64,000 bases of DNA. It comes from Planctomycetales bacterium. Lineage in GTDB: Bacteria; Planctomycetota; Planctomycetia; Planctomycetales; Planctomycetaceae. Positions 16,657-25,730 of the stretch are shown one piece after another (position 1 is the stretch's first letter; every line of letters starts with the position of its first letter). The position numbers were made by a program, and so were the translations under genes. Location of the stretch: NCBI GenBank assembly GCA_028285345.1, contig JANQPT010000049.1, positions 1 through 64,000 on the forward strand. The letters are read 5' to 3'. The notes beneath the pieces are model-generated. The model saw only the letters and a list, made by a program, of their open reading frames with translations, searched no databases and was not told where the DNA came from.

Positions 16657-18072
16657 CTACCGGGCTGCATCTTGTTGATTTTTAAGGGCGCGATATTTTT
16701 CCAGCAATCCCGCCACGACTTGCGGATGTTCGTTCGCCACGTTGTGCTGCTCACTGGGATCGGTTTCCAAGTCAAACAGCGCCGGCCGGTCCGACGCATC
16801 GCCGGTTTTCAATCCGGGATACTCGTGCGGACGCGATTGTTCGTAGGGCGCGATGATCGTCACGCCGTCGGGGGCGCGGGGGTCGACCCAATCGTCGCCG
16901 CGATACCGTTCGCGGCCGGTGCCGTGGATGTGGAGTTTCCATTTGCCGCTGCGGACGGTGATCAGTCGGCCGCCGCGCATGCTGAACAGCGCCCTGTGCG
17001 GACTCTTTGCGCCAGAGGTGAGCAGCGGCATGATATCGCGGCCGTCGATCTGGCGATCATCCGGTAACGCAATTCCGGCGGCTTTGAGCGCCGTGACGTA
17101 CAGGTCCATGATGATGGCTGGCGCATCGCTTTGGTGTCCGGCGGGAATTCGTCCCGGCCAGCGGGCGATCAGCGGGACGCGAATGCCCCCTTCCCAACCG
17201 CGGCCCTTCATCCCCCGCAGACCGCCGGTGCTGCCGCCGTACCAAGGTCCGTTGTCGCTACTGAAGAGCACCATCGTATTTTGCTCCAGATCCAATTCAC
17301 GGAGCTTGTCCAGAATCCGGCCCACACTCCAATCCAGTTCGGCGATGACGTCGCCGTACAGCCCGGCGCCGCTTTTCTTGTAGTATTCCTCCGATGCCGC
17401 GAGCGGCTTGTGCGGCATGGCGTGCGGCAAGTACAAGAAGAACGGTCTATCGCGATTCTGTTCAATGAATTTCAGCGCCCGCTTTGTATAGCGCTTTGTC
17501 AAATTGGCCTGGATGACCGGATACTCGATTGCCTTGCTGCCTTCGATCAACTCGACCGGCCGCATGTCGTTGCTGTAGAGAATGCCCAAGTACTCGTCGA
17601 ACCCGTGATTCAGCGGGCGATATTCCGGTTTGTGGCCCAGGTGCCATTTGCCGATGCAGATCGTGCGGTAACCGGCATTCTTGAAGCCTTCGCCCAAAGT
17701 GATCTCACTGTCGGGGATGCCGATGTCATTGATTCCCGCGTCGGGAGCGGGATTGCGGGTCATGCCGCTGCGGAACGGATAACGGCCGGTCATTAATCCG
17801 GCGCGTGACGGCGCGCAATAGGGGCAGCAACTGTAAAATTGCGTTAGCCGCGCCCCTTCCGTCGCCATCTGGTCGAGCCGCGGTGTTTTGAATTTGGGAT
17901 GTCCGTAACAACCCAAGTCGCCGTAGCCCAAATCGTCGGCGTAGATGATGATTACGTTCGGTCGAGTTTTTTCGGTGGCAAACGCGCGCTGACCGCGACT
18001 GGCGTACGCGGCCGCCAAGCCAATTGCGATCGTCAAGAATACGTGCAATCTGTGACGTGTTTGCTCGGCCAT
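16657..18072 (-). CDS. Secreted type I sulfatase
   Basis: The 471-residue protein starts at ATG 18072 and has a signal peptide (about 8-32). 'RPNVIIIYADDLGYGDLG' supplies the metal-binding Asp pair. C86-A-P-S-R90, in the context 'CAPSRAGLMTGRYP', is the formylglycine sulfatase signature with Cys as the modified residue. 'GKWHLGH' and 'FSSDNGP' provide further active-site residues. It should hydrolyse sulfate esters outside the cytoplasm after activation by a formylglycine-generating enzyme. The natural substrate, perhaps a sulfated polysaccharide, cannot be read from sequence. The family is strongly expanded in marine planctomycetes. The gene lies upstream of the dienelactone hydrolase gene in the same direction. 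Confidence 0.94.
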   Translation of the reverse strand: MAEQTRHRLHVFLTIAIGLAAAYASRGQRAFATEKTRPNVIIIYADDLGYGDLGCYGHPKFKTPRLDQMATEGARLTQFYSCCPYCAPSRAGLMTGRYPFRSGMTRNPAPDAGINDIGIPDSEITLGEGFKNAGYRTICIGKWHLGHKPEYRPLNHGFDEYLGILYSNDMRPVELIEGSKAIEYPVIQANLTKRYTKRALKFIEQNRDRPFFLYLPHAMPHKPLAASEEYYKKSGAGLYGDVIAELDWSVGRILDKLRELDLEQNTMVLFSSDNGPWYGGSTGGLRGMKGRGWEGGIRVPLIARWPGRIPAGHQSDAPAIIMDLYVTALKAAGIALPDDRQIDGRDIMPLLTSGAKSPHRALFSMRGGRLITVRSGKWKLHIHGTGRERYRGDDWVDPRAPDGVTIIAPYEQSRPHEYPGLKTGDASDRPALFDLETDPSEQHNVANEHPQVVAGLLEKYRALKNQQDAAR

Positions 18073-18314
18073 GGCCAATCTCTTCGACTAGCGGTTCAAA
18101 GTGTTTGTATTAGCCACGAATCGCACGAGTTTTCACTAATGCAGATCGATTGTTCGTGCTACTTACGACGCGATTTGCAACAGATTACGGCGATGGTGCG
18201 GCACGTCGCTCGCGACCGCAAGCGGTCGGCTTGGTATTGATTCAAATCCGTGTTTGATCCGTGTGAATCAGTGGCGAAACTTTTCGTGGATGTTGGCCAC
18301 AGCGTCAATGCGTT

Positions 18315-19265
18315 TCAATTGCACTCCGCAACCAACGGCCCGGCCAGTTCTTCTAAGAAGAACAGCTTACCCGGCAGCGTCGGCATGTAAGTTGACGGAA
18401 TCCAAGTGCTGGGACCGTGCCGCAGTGTCATCCATAGACTCAGACCCTGCCACATCATGCCGCGGGAGAGCGTGCCGTCGGCGCCGCCGATGATTTTGTC
18501 CGCCTGCAAAAACAGCCCCGGCCCGATTGTGTTTGCATAGGCCGGAACCAGTGTCGTGCGGCTTTTGAAACTGGTGATCGCGTTTTGCTCGATGGTGAGC
18601 GGATGCAAATTGGCGGCGATGCGGTGCGTCTGCGCTTTCCACGTCTCTTCGCTGTCAAACTCGGCGGCGAAGTGCGGCTCCCAGAAGGCGATGTGGCAGA
18701 CGCGGCCGATTCCGAAGATCACTCCCAATTTTGCGCCCGTCGATTTCAACTCGCCGATTTTCTCCGCGAACGTCGGCAGGTTGTCTTTCGTGGCAAAATT
18801 CCGTTGTGCGGCGGGAACTGTCAATTCGCCGAGCGGGCCGTAGAACGCCTGCTCCATGGCGAACTGAAACGAGCCGCTGTTTTCCGGCGGTAGGGTGTTG
18901 CCCTCGGCGTCGCTCCACTCATCCATGTTGAACCCATGAACGTGGTCGCAAGGGACGTTCCACTGCTTCAGGAAATAGACCGCCCAGCGGTACATGCCCA
19001 TGGGGCCGACCGGCAAGATTAACGCCAACTGTTCGCCCGCCTCACGGCTCAGGCGGATGGTGTGGGCGATTTCGTGGCCGAGCATGGTGTCGAAATCGGC
19101 GACTGTGCCGCAGGGAATTGGCGAGAAGTCGGGGTGCCAGAAGTTCTGCCGCTGCGTAATCGTAGCGGGGTCGTCGTCGACACAGGCGTCGATCTTCGCG
19201 AGGTCCCAGCCGGCGGGGAAGAATCCCTCCATCAATGATCCGCCGATTGTGCTGATGAGGTCCAT
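18315..19265 (-). CDS. NagB-like glucosamine-6-phosphate deaminase/isomerase homologue
   Basis: The start at 19265 is chosen because AAGGAG lies eight bases upstream; ATGs at 19286 and 19310 lack such sites. The 316-residue product has the NagB/6-phosphogluconolactonase fold, with 'FNMDEW' matching the NagB 'FNMDEY' block (catalytic Asp kept) and '[13 protein letters not shown]' matching 'GIGxDGHIAFNEP'. In the second motif the His and Glu remain, but the catalytic Asp corresponds to Val and Gly to Cys. The protein may bind a sugar phosphate with altered chemistry, so it should not be called a deaminase outright. It is divergent from the DUF1501 gene and separated by 242 bases from the sulfatase. 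Confidence 0.8.
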   Translation of the reverse strand: MDLISTIGGSLMEGFFPAGWDLAKIDACVDDDPATITQRQNFWHPDFSPIPCGTVADFDTMLGHEIAHTIRLSREAGEQLALILPVGPMGMYRWAVYFLKQWNVPCDHVHGFNMDEWSDAEGNTLPPENSGSFQFAMEQAFYGPLGELTVPAAQRNFATKDNLPTFAEKIGELKSTGAKLGVIFGIGRVCHIAFWEPHFAAEFDSEETWKAQTHRIAANLHPLTIEQNAITSFKSRTTLVPAYANTIGPGLFLQADKIIGGADGTLSRGMMWQGLSLWMTLRHGPSTWIPSTYMPTLPGKLFFLEELAGPLVAECN

Positions 19266-19472
19266 TATGTCGCTCCTTGTCGTCATGTCTTGTTGTTGCT
19301 GAGATGCCATATTAACGGATCGACGTTGGAATTGCCGCTGAACGCCAAATCCGAGGCTTTGGAAGGCCGCTCGAAGATCGGTCCTGGACCGCCGATGCGA
19401 TGTTGTTTAAGATGAGGGCCGTCGGTGACGGGCAACTCTACCGCTTGAGTTGAGCACAGCAGGAGATCGGCG

Positions 19473-20954
19473 ATGGGATCTCGTGAGACGAACTTGGCGC
19501 ACCCGCGGATCAGTCGGCGGGAACTTGTGCAAGGCGGCGCCATTGGACTGCTGGGGCTATCGTTGCCCGGCGTTAGCCGACTTCGCGCGAGTGCGGCCAC
19601 ACCGGCGGTGAGATCACCGAAGAAGGTGGTCTACATCTTTCTGCCCGGCGGGCCGCCGCAACACGAGACGTTTGATCCCAAACCTGAAGCTCCCGCCGAA
19701 ATCCGCGGTCAGTTTTCCGCGATCGAAACGGCCGTGCCGGGCATGCTGTTTTGCGAGTATCTTCCGCGCTTGGCGCAGTTCGCAAATCAAATCGCCCTGC
19801 TGCGGTCGGTGCACCATCACAGCAACGATCATATCGCCGGCACAACGATCATGACCTCGGGTGACACCCGCGTCCCCGCCACCACGCCCGGCAATAAAGA
19901 ACCGGACGCGACCGACACGCCGGGGATTGTTTCGCTGGCTGGATATTATCGCAATGGGGCCAATCATCTGCCGGGAGCGGCGGTCGTGCCGGAATACGTC
20001 GGACGCGGTTCAGGGACAGGACAGGTTGTGCCGGGCCAACAGGGCGGCAAAATGGGGGCCGATCATGATCCTTGGCTGGTGCAAGCGGCATCGAATTGCT
20101 TGGGTTGGGGGCCCTGCCCCAATTGCTTTAACGACGGCGACGACGATGCGGTCTTTGCGTTCGGCTTGGAACATGACCACACGGCGCCGGGACCGGTGTT
20201 TGCAGATACAACTTTGAGCATGCCCGAAGAGTACGGATACGGCCGGTTGTCCGACCGACTGTCGTTGCTGCAATCGTTTGACCGGCACCGGCGACACTTG
20301 GAACGGCATGCAGCGACGGCTGCGCACGACCGCTTTCAGTCACAAGCGGTGTCGCTGTTGACGTCGGCGGAAGTCAGACGGGCGCTCGATATTTCGGGCG
20401 AAGAGGAGCGGACTCTGGATAATTACGGTCGCAACAAATTCGGTTGGTCGTTGCTGCTGACACGGCGGCTGTTGGAGGCCGGGGTGAACATGATTCAAGT
20501 CAGTCTGGGCCGCAACGGCACGTGGGACTTGCATCGCCGCGCGTTTCCGTTGCTGAAAGATTACCTGCTGCCGCCCACGGACTTGGCCGTCTCAACATTC
20601 TTGGCCGAATTGCAGCAACGGGGGCTGCTGGAGGAGACTCTGGTTGTGATGTGCGGAGAATTCGGCCGCACGCCGCGAGTCTCGTCGCCGCAACCGCACC
20701 GCCGGCCGGGACGTGATCATTGGGGCCCGCTGCAAACGATCATGTTTGCGGGCGGCGGCGTCCGCGGCGGCACGATTGTGGGCTCCTCGGATTCCATCGG
20801 GGGACACCCGCACGAGTGCCCGAAGACTCCGGAGGATGTCGCGGCGACGATCTTTTCGGCGTTGGGCATTCCGGAGGACGCCATCTATCAGGACATCACC
20901 GGCCGCCCGCATCCGGTCTATTTGGGGCGGCCTGTTGACGAGCTCTATGCGTGA
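19473..20954 (+). CDS. DUF1501 family Tat-exported protein
   Basis: The 493-residue protein has a twin-arginine signal ('SRRELVQGGAIGLLGLSL', about 14-31). The body matches DUF1501, a sulfatase/alkaline-phosphatase-superfamily relative: 'VVYIFLPGGPPQHETFDPKP', 'LRSVHHHSNDH', 'VMCGEFGRTPR' and 'RDHWG'. DUF1501 proteins usually pair with DUF1549/DUF1553 proteins in planctomycetes; here the nearest such gene is 4 kb away and divergent. AGGAGAT lies five bases before the ATG. Export in folded form across the cytoplasmic membrane is expected; the catalytic activity is not established. Confidence 0.92.
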   Translation: MGSRETNLAHPRISRRELVQGGAIGLLGLSLPGVSRLRASAATPAVRSPKKVVYIFLPGGPPQHETFDPKPEAPAEIRGQFSAIETAVPGMLFCEYLPRLAQFANQIALLRSVHHHSNDHIAGTTIMTSGDTRVPATTPGNKEPDATDTPGIVSLAGYYRNGANHLPGAAVVPEYVGRGSGTGQVVPGQQGGKMGADHDPWLVQAASNCLGWGPCPNCFNDGDDDAVFAFGLEHDHTAPGPVFADTTLSMPEEYGYGRLSDRLSLLQSFDRHRRHLERHAATAAHDRFQSQAVSLLTSAEVRRALDISGEEERTLDNYGRNKFGWSLLLTRRLLEAGVNMIQVSLGRNGTWDLHRRAFPLLKDYLLPPTDLAVSTFLAELQQRGLLEETLVVMCGEFGRTPRVSSPQPHRRPGRDHWGPLQTIMFAGGGVRGGTIVGSSDSIGGHPHECPKTPEDVAATIFSALGIPEDAIYQDITGRPHPVYLGRPVDELYA

Positions 20955-21430
20955 GCCACGTCGCGCCAATTGCACCAATCGGGTGGCTCGACCGGGGCCG
21001 GGCCCCGTCGACGTCTGTCTCTCGTTGTGGCGTGCGCATCACAACGAAACGTCTCCGGGGCGGCGGCCATCGGGCGAGCGCCGATAAGGGTGGCGGTGAT
21101 TCCGCAGCAGGCAATTCCCAAGGGAATCCATCTCCATTCCGCTCAGGGCACGGAACCACCACCAGGGAGCGAGCTGGCTATACTGTTCATTTGTTACGGT
21201 CACATATAACGCACCGGGGTGTCACTAAGATGGCACGGCTCTTTTGAATTCAGAAAGTTTTTATGATTCAAAAAGCCGAACCGGGAGCGAGCGTCGCTGG
21301 TGCTGCGTCAGTTCCAAGAATTGAGGTTGCGGAAGTCGTGAGACTTCTCAGAGCGCAATCGATGCGGGCGAATTCCCGAACTCTCACGAGTTCGGCTACC
21401 GTACACAATCGAAGTTTGACATCGCAGCAG
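20955..21430. other. Intergenic region between convergent genes, with hairpin repeats
   Basis: No gene is convincing in these 476 bases; frames here have poor starts and shadow-like composition. The right end contains two hairpins with TCAC-type loops (21332-21347 and 21376-21395), described separately. Confidence 0.5.
21332..21395. repeat. Pair of TCAC-loop hairpins
   Basis: GAAGTC-GTGA-GACTTC (21332-21347) and CCGAACTC-TCAC-GAGTTCGG (21376-21395) have unrelated stems but loops that are reverse complements of each other, so both carry a C-TCAC-G loop on one strand. They lie at the 3' end of the CysQ-like gene. Confidence 0.65.
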
Positions 21431-22432
21431 TTAGAAACCGAGAACGGCGGCGGTGGCATCGACAACGCGCTGATGCAATGCCGCGTTGGTGGCGATGATG
21501 CCCTGATTCTCAGTCAGTTTGCGGCCTTGAGCGAAGTCGAGCGGTTTGCCGCGAAGATCGGTGACGACTCCGCCCGCTTCCGTCACGATGATCGCTCCGG
21601 CGGCGTGGTCCCAGATTTTCTCCGTATAGCTGGCGTCGGGGGAGAGCCGCAGATAGGCGACCGATTCGCCGCGGGCGACAGTCGCATATTTTGCTTGGCT
21701 GTCCAGCCGTACCGGCTCGGCGGTCATCTGCGCTTTCTCGGCGATCTGCGCCATTTCGTCATGGCTAGCATGTCCCGATTCAACCGACTCACACCGCCGG
21801 GCCGAGGCGGGGTCGTCGGACGGGGAGACTGAGATTTTTCCAAATTCGCCCAATGGGGCGCTGGCAGGCATCGCGGCCGCTTCTGCGCCTTGACCGTGGA
21901 CTGCCACAAAGACATAGCCCGAGTCGGCATCAGTCCCCGCATCCATTGACTCCGGCAGGTTGGGACAACCCAGCACCCCGAGTTGCACCTGACCGTCTTC
22001 GATCAGCGCCAACGCAATCGCATATTGTTCCTTGCGCAGGAATCCCTTGGTGCCGTCGATCGGATCGAGCACCCAGAATCGGCCCTGCGGTCCACCGGGG
22101 GCTTGTCCGCGGTCAATCCACGACAGGACGGTCTCTTCGGGAATGTCATCCTCACAGGCGGCGCGCACCTGTTGAACGACTTTGGCACGGATCGGCGCCG
22201 CCTCATCACCGCGCAGCGGGTCGGCCCCTTCTTCTCCGACAAGCGGATCTTCAGGAAACGCTTCCGCGAGCAGCCCGCTGATGAATGCCTGCACGGCGAA
22301 GTCGGCGACCGTGACCGGCGAGCGGTCTTTTTTGTCGAGGCTTTCCGGCGAGATTTCTGCCTGCACACGCCGACAAATCTGTGCCGCGTTACGAACCGAC
22401 GTGATCGCGAATTCCCGCTCCTTGTCGAACAT
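21431..22432 (-). CDS. 3'(2'),5'-bisphosphate nucleotidase, HAL2/CysQ type
   Basis: The 333-residue protein belongs to the inositol monophosphatase superfamily. 'SPVTVADFAVQAFI' and 'LVGEEG' give the first metal ligands, 'WVLDPIDGTKGFL' the DPxDGT core, and 'IWDHAAGAIIVTEAGG' the C-terminal WDxAAG motif. Length and layout match the HAL2/MET22 nucleotidase, which hydrolyses PAP to AMP and can act on PAPS; this prevents PAP build-up during sulfate assimilation. The gene lies 48 bases downstream of a CysH-type reductase in the same orientation, supporting that role over inositol phosphate hydrolysis. Cytoplasmic, Mg2+-dependent, lithium-sensitive by family. Confidence 0.88.
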   Translation of the reverse strand: MFDKEREFAITSVRNAAQICRRVQAEISPESLDKKDRSPVTVADFAVQAFISGLLAEAFPEDPLVGEEGADPLRGDEAAPIRAKVVQQVRAACEDDIPEETVLSWIDRGQAPGGPQGRFWVLDPIDGTKGFLRKEQYAIALALIEDGQVQLGVLGCPNLPESMDAGTDADSGYVFVAVHGQGAEAAAMPASAPLGEFGKISVSPSDDPASARRCESVESGHASHDEMAQIAEKAQMTAEPVRLDSQAKYATVARGESVAYLRLSPDASYTEKIWDHAAGAIIVTEAGGVVTDLRGKPLDFAQGRKLTENQGIIATNAALHQRVVDATAAVLGF

Positions 22433-22480
22433 AAGTTGCCGCTTTCCGGTGAAGATGGAGGTCTCGGGCGAAGATGCTGT

Positions 22481-23272
22481 CTAAATCATGAAATCGTCGG
22501 TGCGGTTCAGAACCTTGTCGACCAACTCGGACGGCAGATCGATGGATTTCGCCCCTCCCCTATCGACGTCCGTGGGATTGATGCCGCAGTACATTGCCCA
22601 GGGGCCGAGGTGCCGCCAGCGGCCCGCACGCTTCTCTTCATCCGGAAGCACCGGCGTGGTACAGCGGTTGCAGCCGATCGTAGCAAAGCCTTGTTCGTGC
22701 AGCGGATTGACAATGACCTTTTCCCGCAGTATGTACTCGTCAAATTCACGGTCGCTGAAGTTGGCCAGCGCGTTGATTTTAAGCGTCTGCGTGTTGGTGT
22801 CGACAGAGACAATCGGCACATTTGCGCGGCGTCCGCCATCGGCCCGGCGCAGGCTGCTGATCAATGCGTCATAGTCGTCGGCGGCGTTCATAAGCGGCTG
22901 GGTTTTCCGCAAGTCGCAGCACGTCGATTGGCCGTCGGGCGTCAGATACAAAATCCCGTGTTCCTCGATTTGTTGCTGCATCGTTTGTTCTGGATGCAAA
23001 GTGATGACCTCGAGACCGTAGTCCGATATCATGCGGTCGCGCGTGTCGAGAGTTTCCTGAAAATGCACGCCAGTGTCCACGAACAGCACTTTTAGTTTGA
23101 GGCCGGCGGCGGAGGCCATTTGGCAGACGACGCTGCCTGCTTTCTGCATCGCGGACATGATGGCCACCCGGTCCTCGAATACGGAGACGGCCCAGGCCAA
23201 GATTTCTTGAGGCGTGCGCTCTTCGAGCGAGCGGTTGAGGTCGGTCAGGTCAACTTGCGAAATCTTCGCCAT
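22481..23272 (-). CDS. cysH: Adenylylsulfate / phosphoadenylylsulfate reductase (CysH family)
   Basis: The 263-residue protein has the PAPS reductase fold: 'DRVAIMSAMQKAGSVV' nucleotide loop, 'VLFVDTGVHFQETLDTRD' and 'TPDGQSTCCDLRKTQPL'. A C-C...C-x-x-C set ('TCCDLRK' and 'IGCNRCTTP') would ligate a 4Fe-4S cluster, the mark of APS-type reductases; a late 'YCGIN' provides the catalytic Cys equivalent to ECGLH. It reduces activated sulfate to sulfite using thioredoxin or a similar donor. Co-directional with the HAL2-like gene 48 bases downstream. Because of the Cys pairs I favour APS as substrate, although a bisphosphate nucleotidase neighbour fits PAPS as well. Confidence 0.9.
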   Translation of the reverse strand: MAKISQVDLTDLNRSLEERTPQEILAWAVSVFEDRVAIMSAMQKAGSVVCQMASAAGLKLKVLFVDTGVHFQETLDTRDRMISDYGLEVITLHPEQTMQQQIEEHGILYLTPDGQSTCCDLRKTQPLMNAADDYDALISSLRRADGGRRANVPIVSVDTNTQTLKINALANFSDREFDEYILREKVIVNPLHEQGFATIGCNRCTTPVLPDEEKRAGRWRHLGPWAMYCGINPTDVDRGGAKSIDLPSELVDKVLNRTDDFMI

Positions 23273-23432
23273 CGGCGTGATCGGTCTGTGGAATCAGATT
23301 CGGGCGGTGTTGGGGTGTTTTCCTCGGTGAGACATGCGCGTCGCGCGACAGTGTAGCAGACAGCCCTGGAAAACGGCAACGGCATGCGATGAGCCGATGC
23401 TACCAGTCGACGTTCTCGTTTCGTAGGACGGG

Positions 23433-25682
23433 CTAACGGTTTAGAGCGTATTTGGCCGCTGCGTACAATCCCACCGGCGGGCAAAGCAACCACAGGCCGT
23501 ATCGAAATTGCCACGCCATCAACTGCTCGACGAATAGCAGATATAACACCAGATAGAGCAGGCCACGGGCGAGGCTGCCCTCCTCTGTCGACGTGCTCAC
23601 TTGTGGTGTGCTCTCGGATTCGTAGTCGGTCTGGTAGTCGAAATCGACGCCCAGCAGCAGTTCGGAGGCCAATTCGTCATGCGACAGAGGCAAGAGATCG
23701 CTCTCCGCAGGGTCAACGTTTACCGCGAAATACTCCGTCTTGGAAAATGGGGCACCGTAATTGACTTGGTAGAATCCCGAAATGCTCGTCTCGTCAAATT
23801 GAAACTCGCTGTAGTCCTGCGACTGCTCAATCTGCACCGGAGTCGAGCCGCCGCCCGGTTTGATGACCGTAATGTCTACGTCGAAGGTTCGAACCGGGAA
23901 TGCGCGGCGGAGCGGTTGGTTGACGGGAAATTCCCGCTGACCAGCACGGCCGCTGGCGGCTAGTTGTGCGATCTCGCGGACCATCGGCAAATAGCTGGGC
24001 CACAGAGCCCAATTGCCCCAGTGGTCGTCTAAGGAGGTGGCAATCAGAATCGACCGGCCGCCGCCCAGCTGATCCTCACCGCGAACGGTGGCATCGATGA
24101 TCGCGGGATCGCCGGTGTCGAATCGCAACGCCACCTGGTGGGGGCTGCGGGGAGGAGGGATGAGCTGAAAATATTCATAAGTTAATGTGTTGCTCAGACC
24201 TGCCTGTGGATTGCCTTGAAAGTCGGCGACAATCGGGTGGCGATAGTCGCCGGGTTCGAAGAAGAAGGCGCTCTCGCGTTCGTCGGCGTCGCCTTGTCGC
24301 CGGCCGATTTTCGCCGGCAGAATTCCGGTTCCATCCCGATAGAGCAATTCGTTGTAGTTGTCGACGTCGATCCGGTCGCCCAGACACCAGACAATGCCGC
24401 CGCCGCTCTTGAGGAATGAGGAGAGCATGCGCACCTCAGCGGGCGTGAACAACGGGACGTTACAGAGAAAGACGCAGTCGTAGTCGTTCAGGTTTTGACG
24501 AAGCAGGTCGCCGCTGCTGATGACGCGGGGCGCGAACGGAGAGGCGGCTGCAGAGGAATCTGCCGCGGGTCTGAGCGCCAGTTCCAGGTAGTCGGTGGCA
24601 TTCCCCATCAGTTCTCCTGTACGGCTCCCGCTGACGCAGAGGACTTTCCATTGCTCACGGACCGGCAGGGAGAGCCGGCGGCGATTGTCGACGTCCAGGG
24701 CATCGGATTGTAGCCGGACTTCGACGCGATGCTCGCCGCTGCGTGTGAAGGTGTGAGTGAAGACCTCACTGGTCGAGGTCCCGGGCACGAGATCGACGCG
24801 GCGTGACGCCTGCAGTTTGCCGTCGATCAGGAATTCCAGCGGTCTGCCGGACTGCGGGATTCTCCCAAAGTTTTGCAGGATCGCCTCAAATTGAACGGGG
24901 CGGCCGAGAGTTGCCTGCGACTGGAAACACCGAAAGGAGGTGATGGCCGAATTCTCGTGCCCCGAAGTCCCGAGGTCGATCAGGGCCAACTGCGCATCAC
25001 TCGCAATATCCCCCAGTGCACTGCGCAACTGCGATAGCCGCGCGTTGGCCTCGGGTTGCCAGCCGCTTCTCTGAAAATCGCTGATGAGGTAAATCCGTTT
25101 TTGCCGGGGAATCCCGCGCTGCTGTTCCAGCAGTGGTCTGATCTGCTCCAGAACTTGCGTCACGTCACCGCGCGTGTGGGGCAACTCCAGCATCGAGATT
25201 TCGTCGATCACATCGTCCTTGCGGAAGGAGGGTTTGGAGACGATTAGCTGCGGCGAGAGATCCGACACGCGGAGTAGATTGAATGCGTCCCCCTGACCGG
25301 ACTGCTCGACGATCGTCCGAGCGACGTCCTTGGCCTGTTGAAACCGCGTTCGGTTGGCTTGTTGAAAGCCCATGCTAAAGGTGGAGTCGACGACGAGAAT
25401 ATGATGCGTCGGCGCATCGGCCAGAAACGGAGTGCCCAAACTGCGAAAGTACGGCTCCGCAAGCGCGACCGCTAACAGGCAGAGGATCAGCACGCGCAGG
25501 CTGAGCAGGATCAATTGCTCAAGCCGGATGCGGCGGGACTGTTTCTTGACGGCGCGAATGAGAAATTGCATCGCCGCCCATTCGGTTTCGCGGAATTTCC
25601 GTTTGTTGAGCAAATGGATGAAGATCGGCGCAGCGCCGAGCGCCGCTCCCCAAAGCATCCAAGGACTCAGGAAAAATTCCAT
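23433..25682 (-). CDS. BatA-like membrane protein with vWA domain (749 aa)
   Basis: The N-terminus (about 1-85) is the aerotolerance-regulator BatA domain: 'LSPWMLWGAALGAAPIFIHLLNKR' then 'LEQLILLSLRVLILCLLAVALAEP', two membrane helices. A vWA-like domain follows with a MIDAS-type 'VVDSTFSMGF' (DxSxS kept). A beta-rich region and a glutamine-amidotransferase-like segment ('YDCVFLCNVPLFTPAE', 'GGGIVWCLGD') come next, and a C-terminal membrane helix near 715-740. It is the third gene of a MoxR-DUF58-BatA set in transcription order. MoxR ATPases are thought to act as chaperones for vWA proteins. The start codon lies inside a 56-bp direct repeat. Confidence 0.88.
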   Translation of the reverse strand: MEFFLSPWMLWGAALGAAPIFIHLLNKRKFRETEWAAMQFLIRAVKKQSRRIRLEQLILLSLRVLILCLLAVALAEPYFRSLGTPFLADAPTHHILVVDSTFSMGFQQANRTRFQQAKDVARTIVEQSGQGDAFNLLRVSDLSPQLIVSKPSFRKDDVIDEISMLELPHTRGDVTQVLEQIRPLLEQQRGIPRQKRIYLISDFQRSGWQPEANARLSQLRSALGDIASDAQLALIDLGTSGHENSAITSFRCFQSQATLGRPVQFEAILQNFGRIPQSGRPLEFLIDGKLQASRRVDLVPGTSTSEVFTHTFTRSGEHRVEVRLQSDALDVDNRRRLSLPVREQWKVLCVSGSRTGELMGNATDYLELALRPAADSSAAASPFAPRVISSGDLLRQNLNDYDCVFLCNVPLFTPAEVRMLSSFLKSGGGIVWCLGDRIDVDNYNELLYRDGTGILPAKIGRRQGDADERESAFFFEPGDYRHPIVADFQGNPQAGLSNTLTYEYFQLIPPPRSPHQVALRFDTGDPAIIDATVRGEDQLGGGRSILIATSLDDHWGNWALWPSYLPMVREIAQLAASGRAGQREFPVNQPLRRAFPVRTFDVDITVIKPGGGSTPVQIEQSQDYSEFQFDETSISGFYQVNYGAPFSKTEYFAVNVDPAESDLLPLSHDELASELLLGVDFDYQTDYESESTPQVSTSTEEGSLARGLLYLVLYLLFVEQLMAWQFRYGLWLLCPPVGLYAAAKYALNR

Positions 25683-25730
25683 GCGTAGTCAGTCCGACGT
25701 GACGAAAAGTAGGGTCCGCTGTGCGGACCG
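25675..25730. repeat. 56-bp direct repeat, copy 1 (spans BatA start codon)
   Basis: This segment, from AATTCCATGCG to GTGCGGACCG, is identical base for base to 25909-25964. It includes the first eight bases of the BatA-like gene and ends in a GGTCCGC-TGT-GCGGACC hairpin. Confidence 0.9.
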
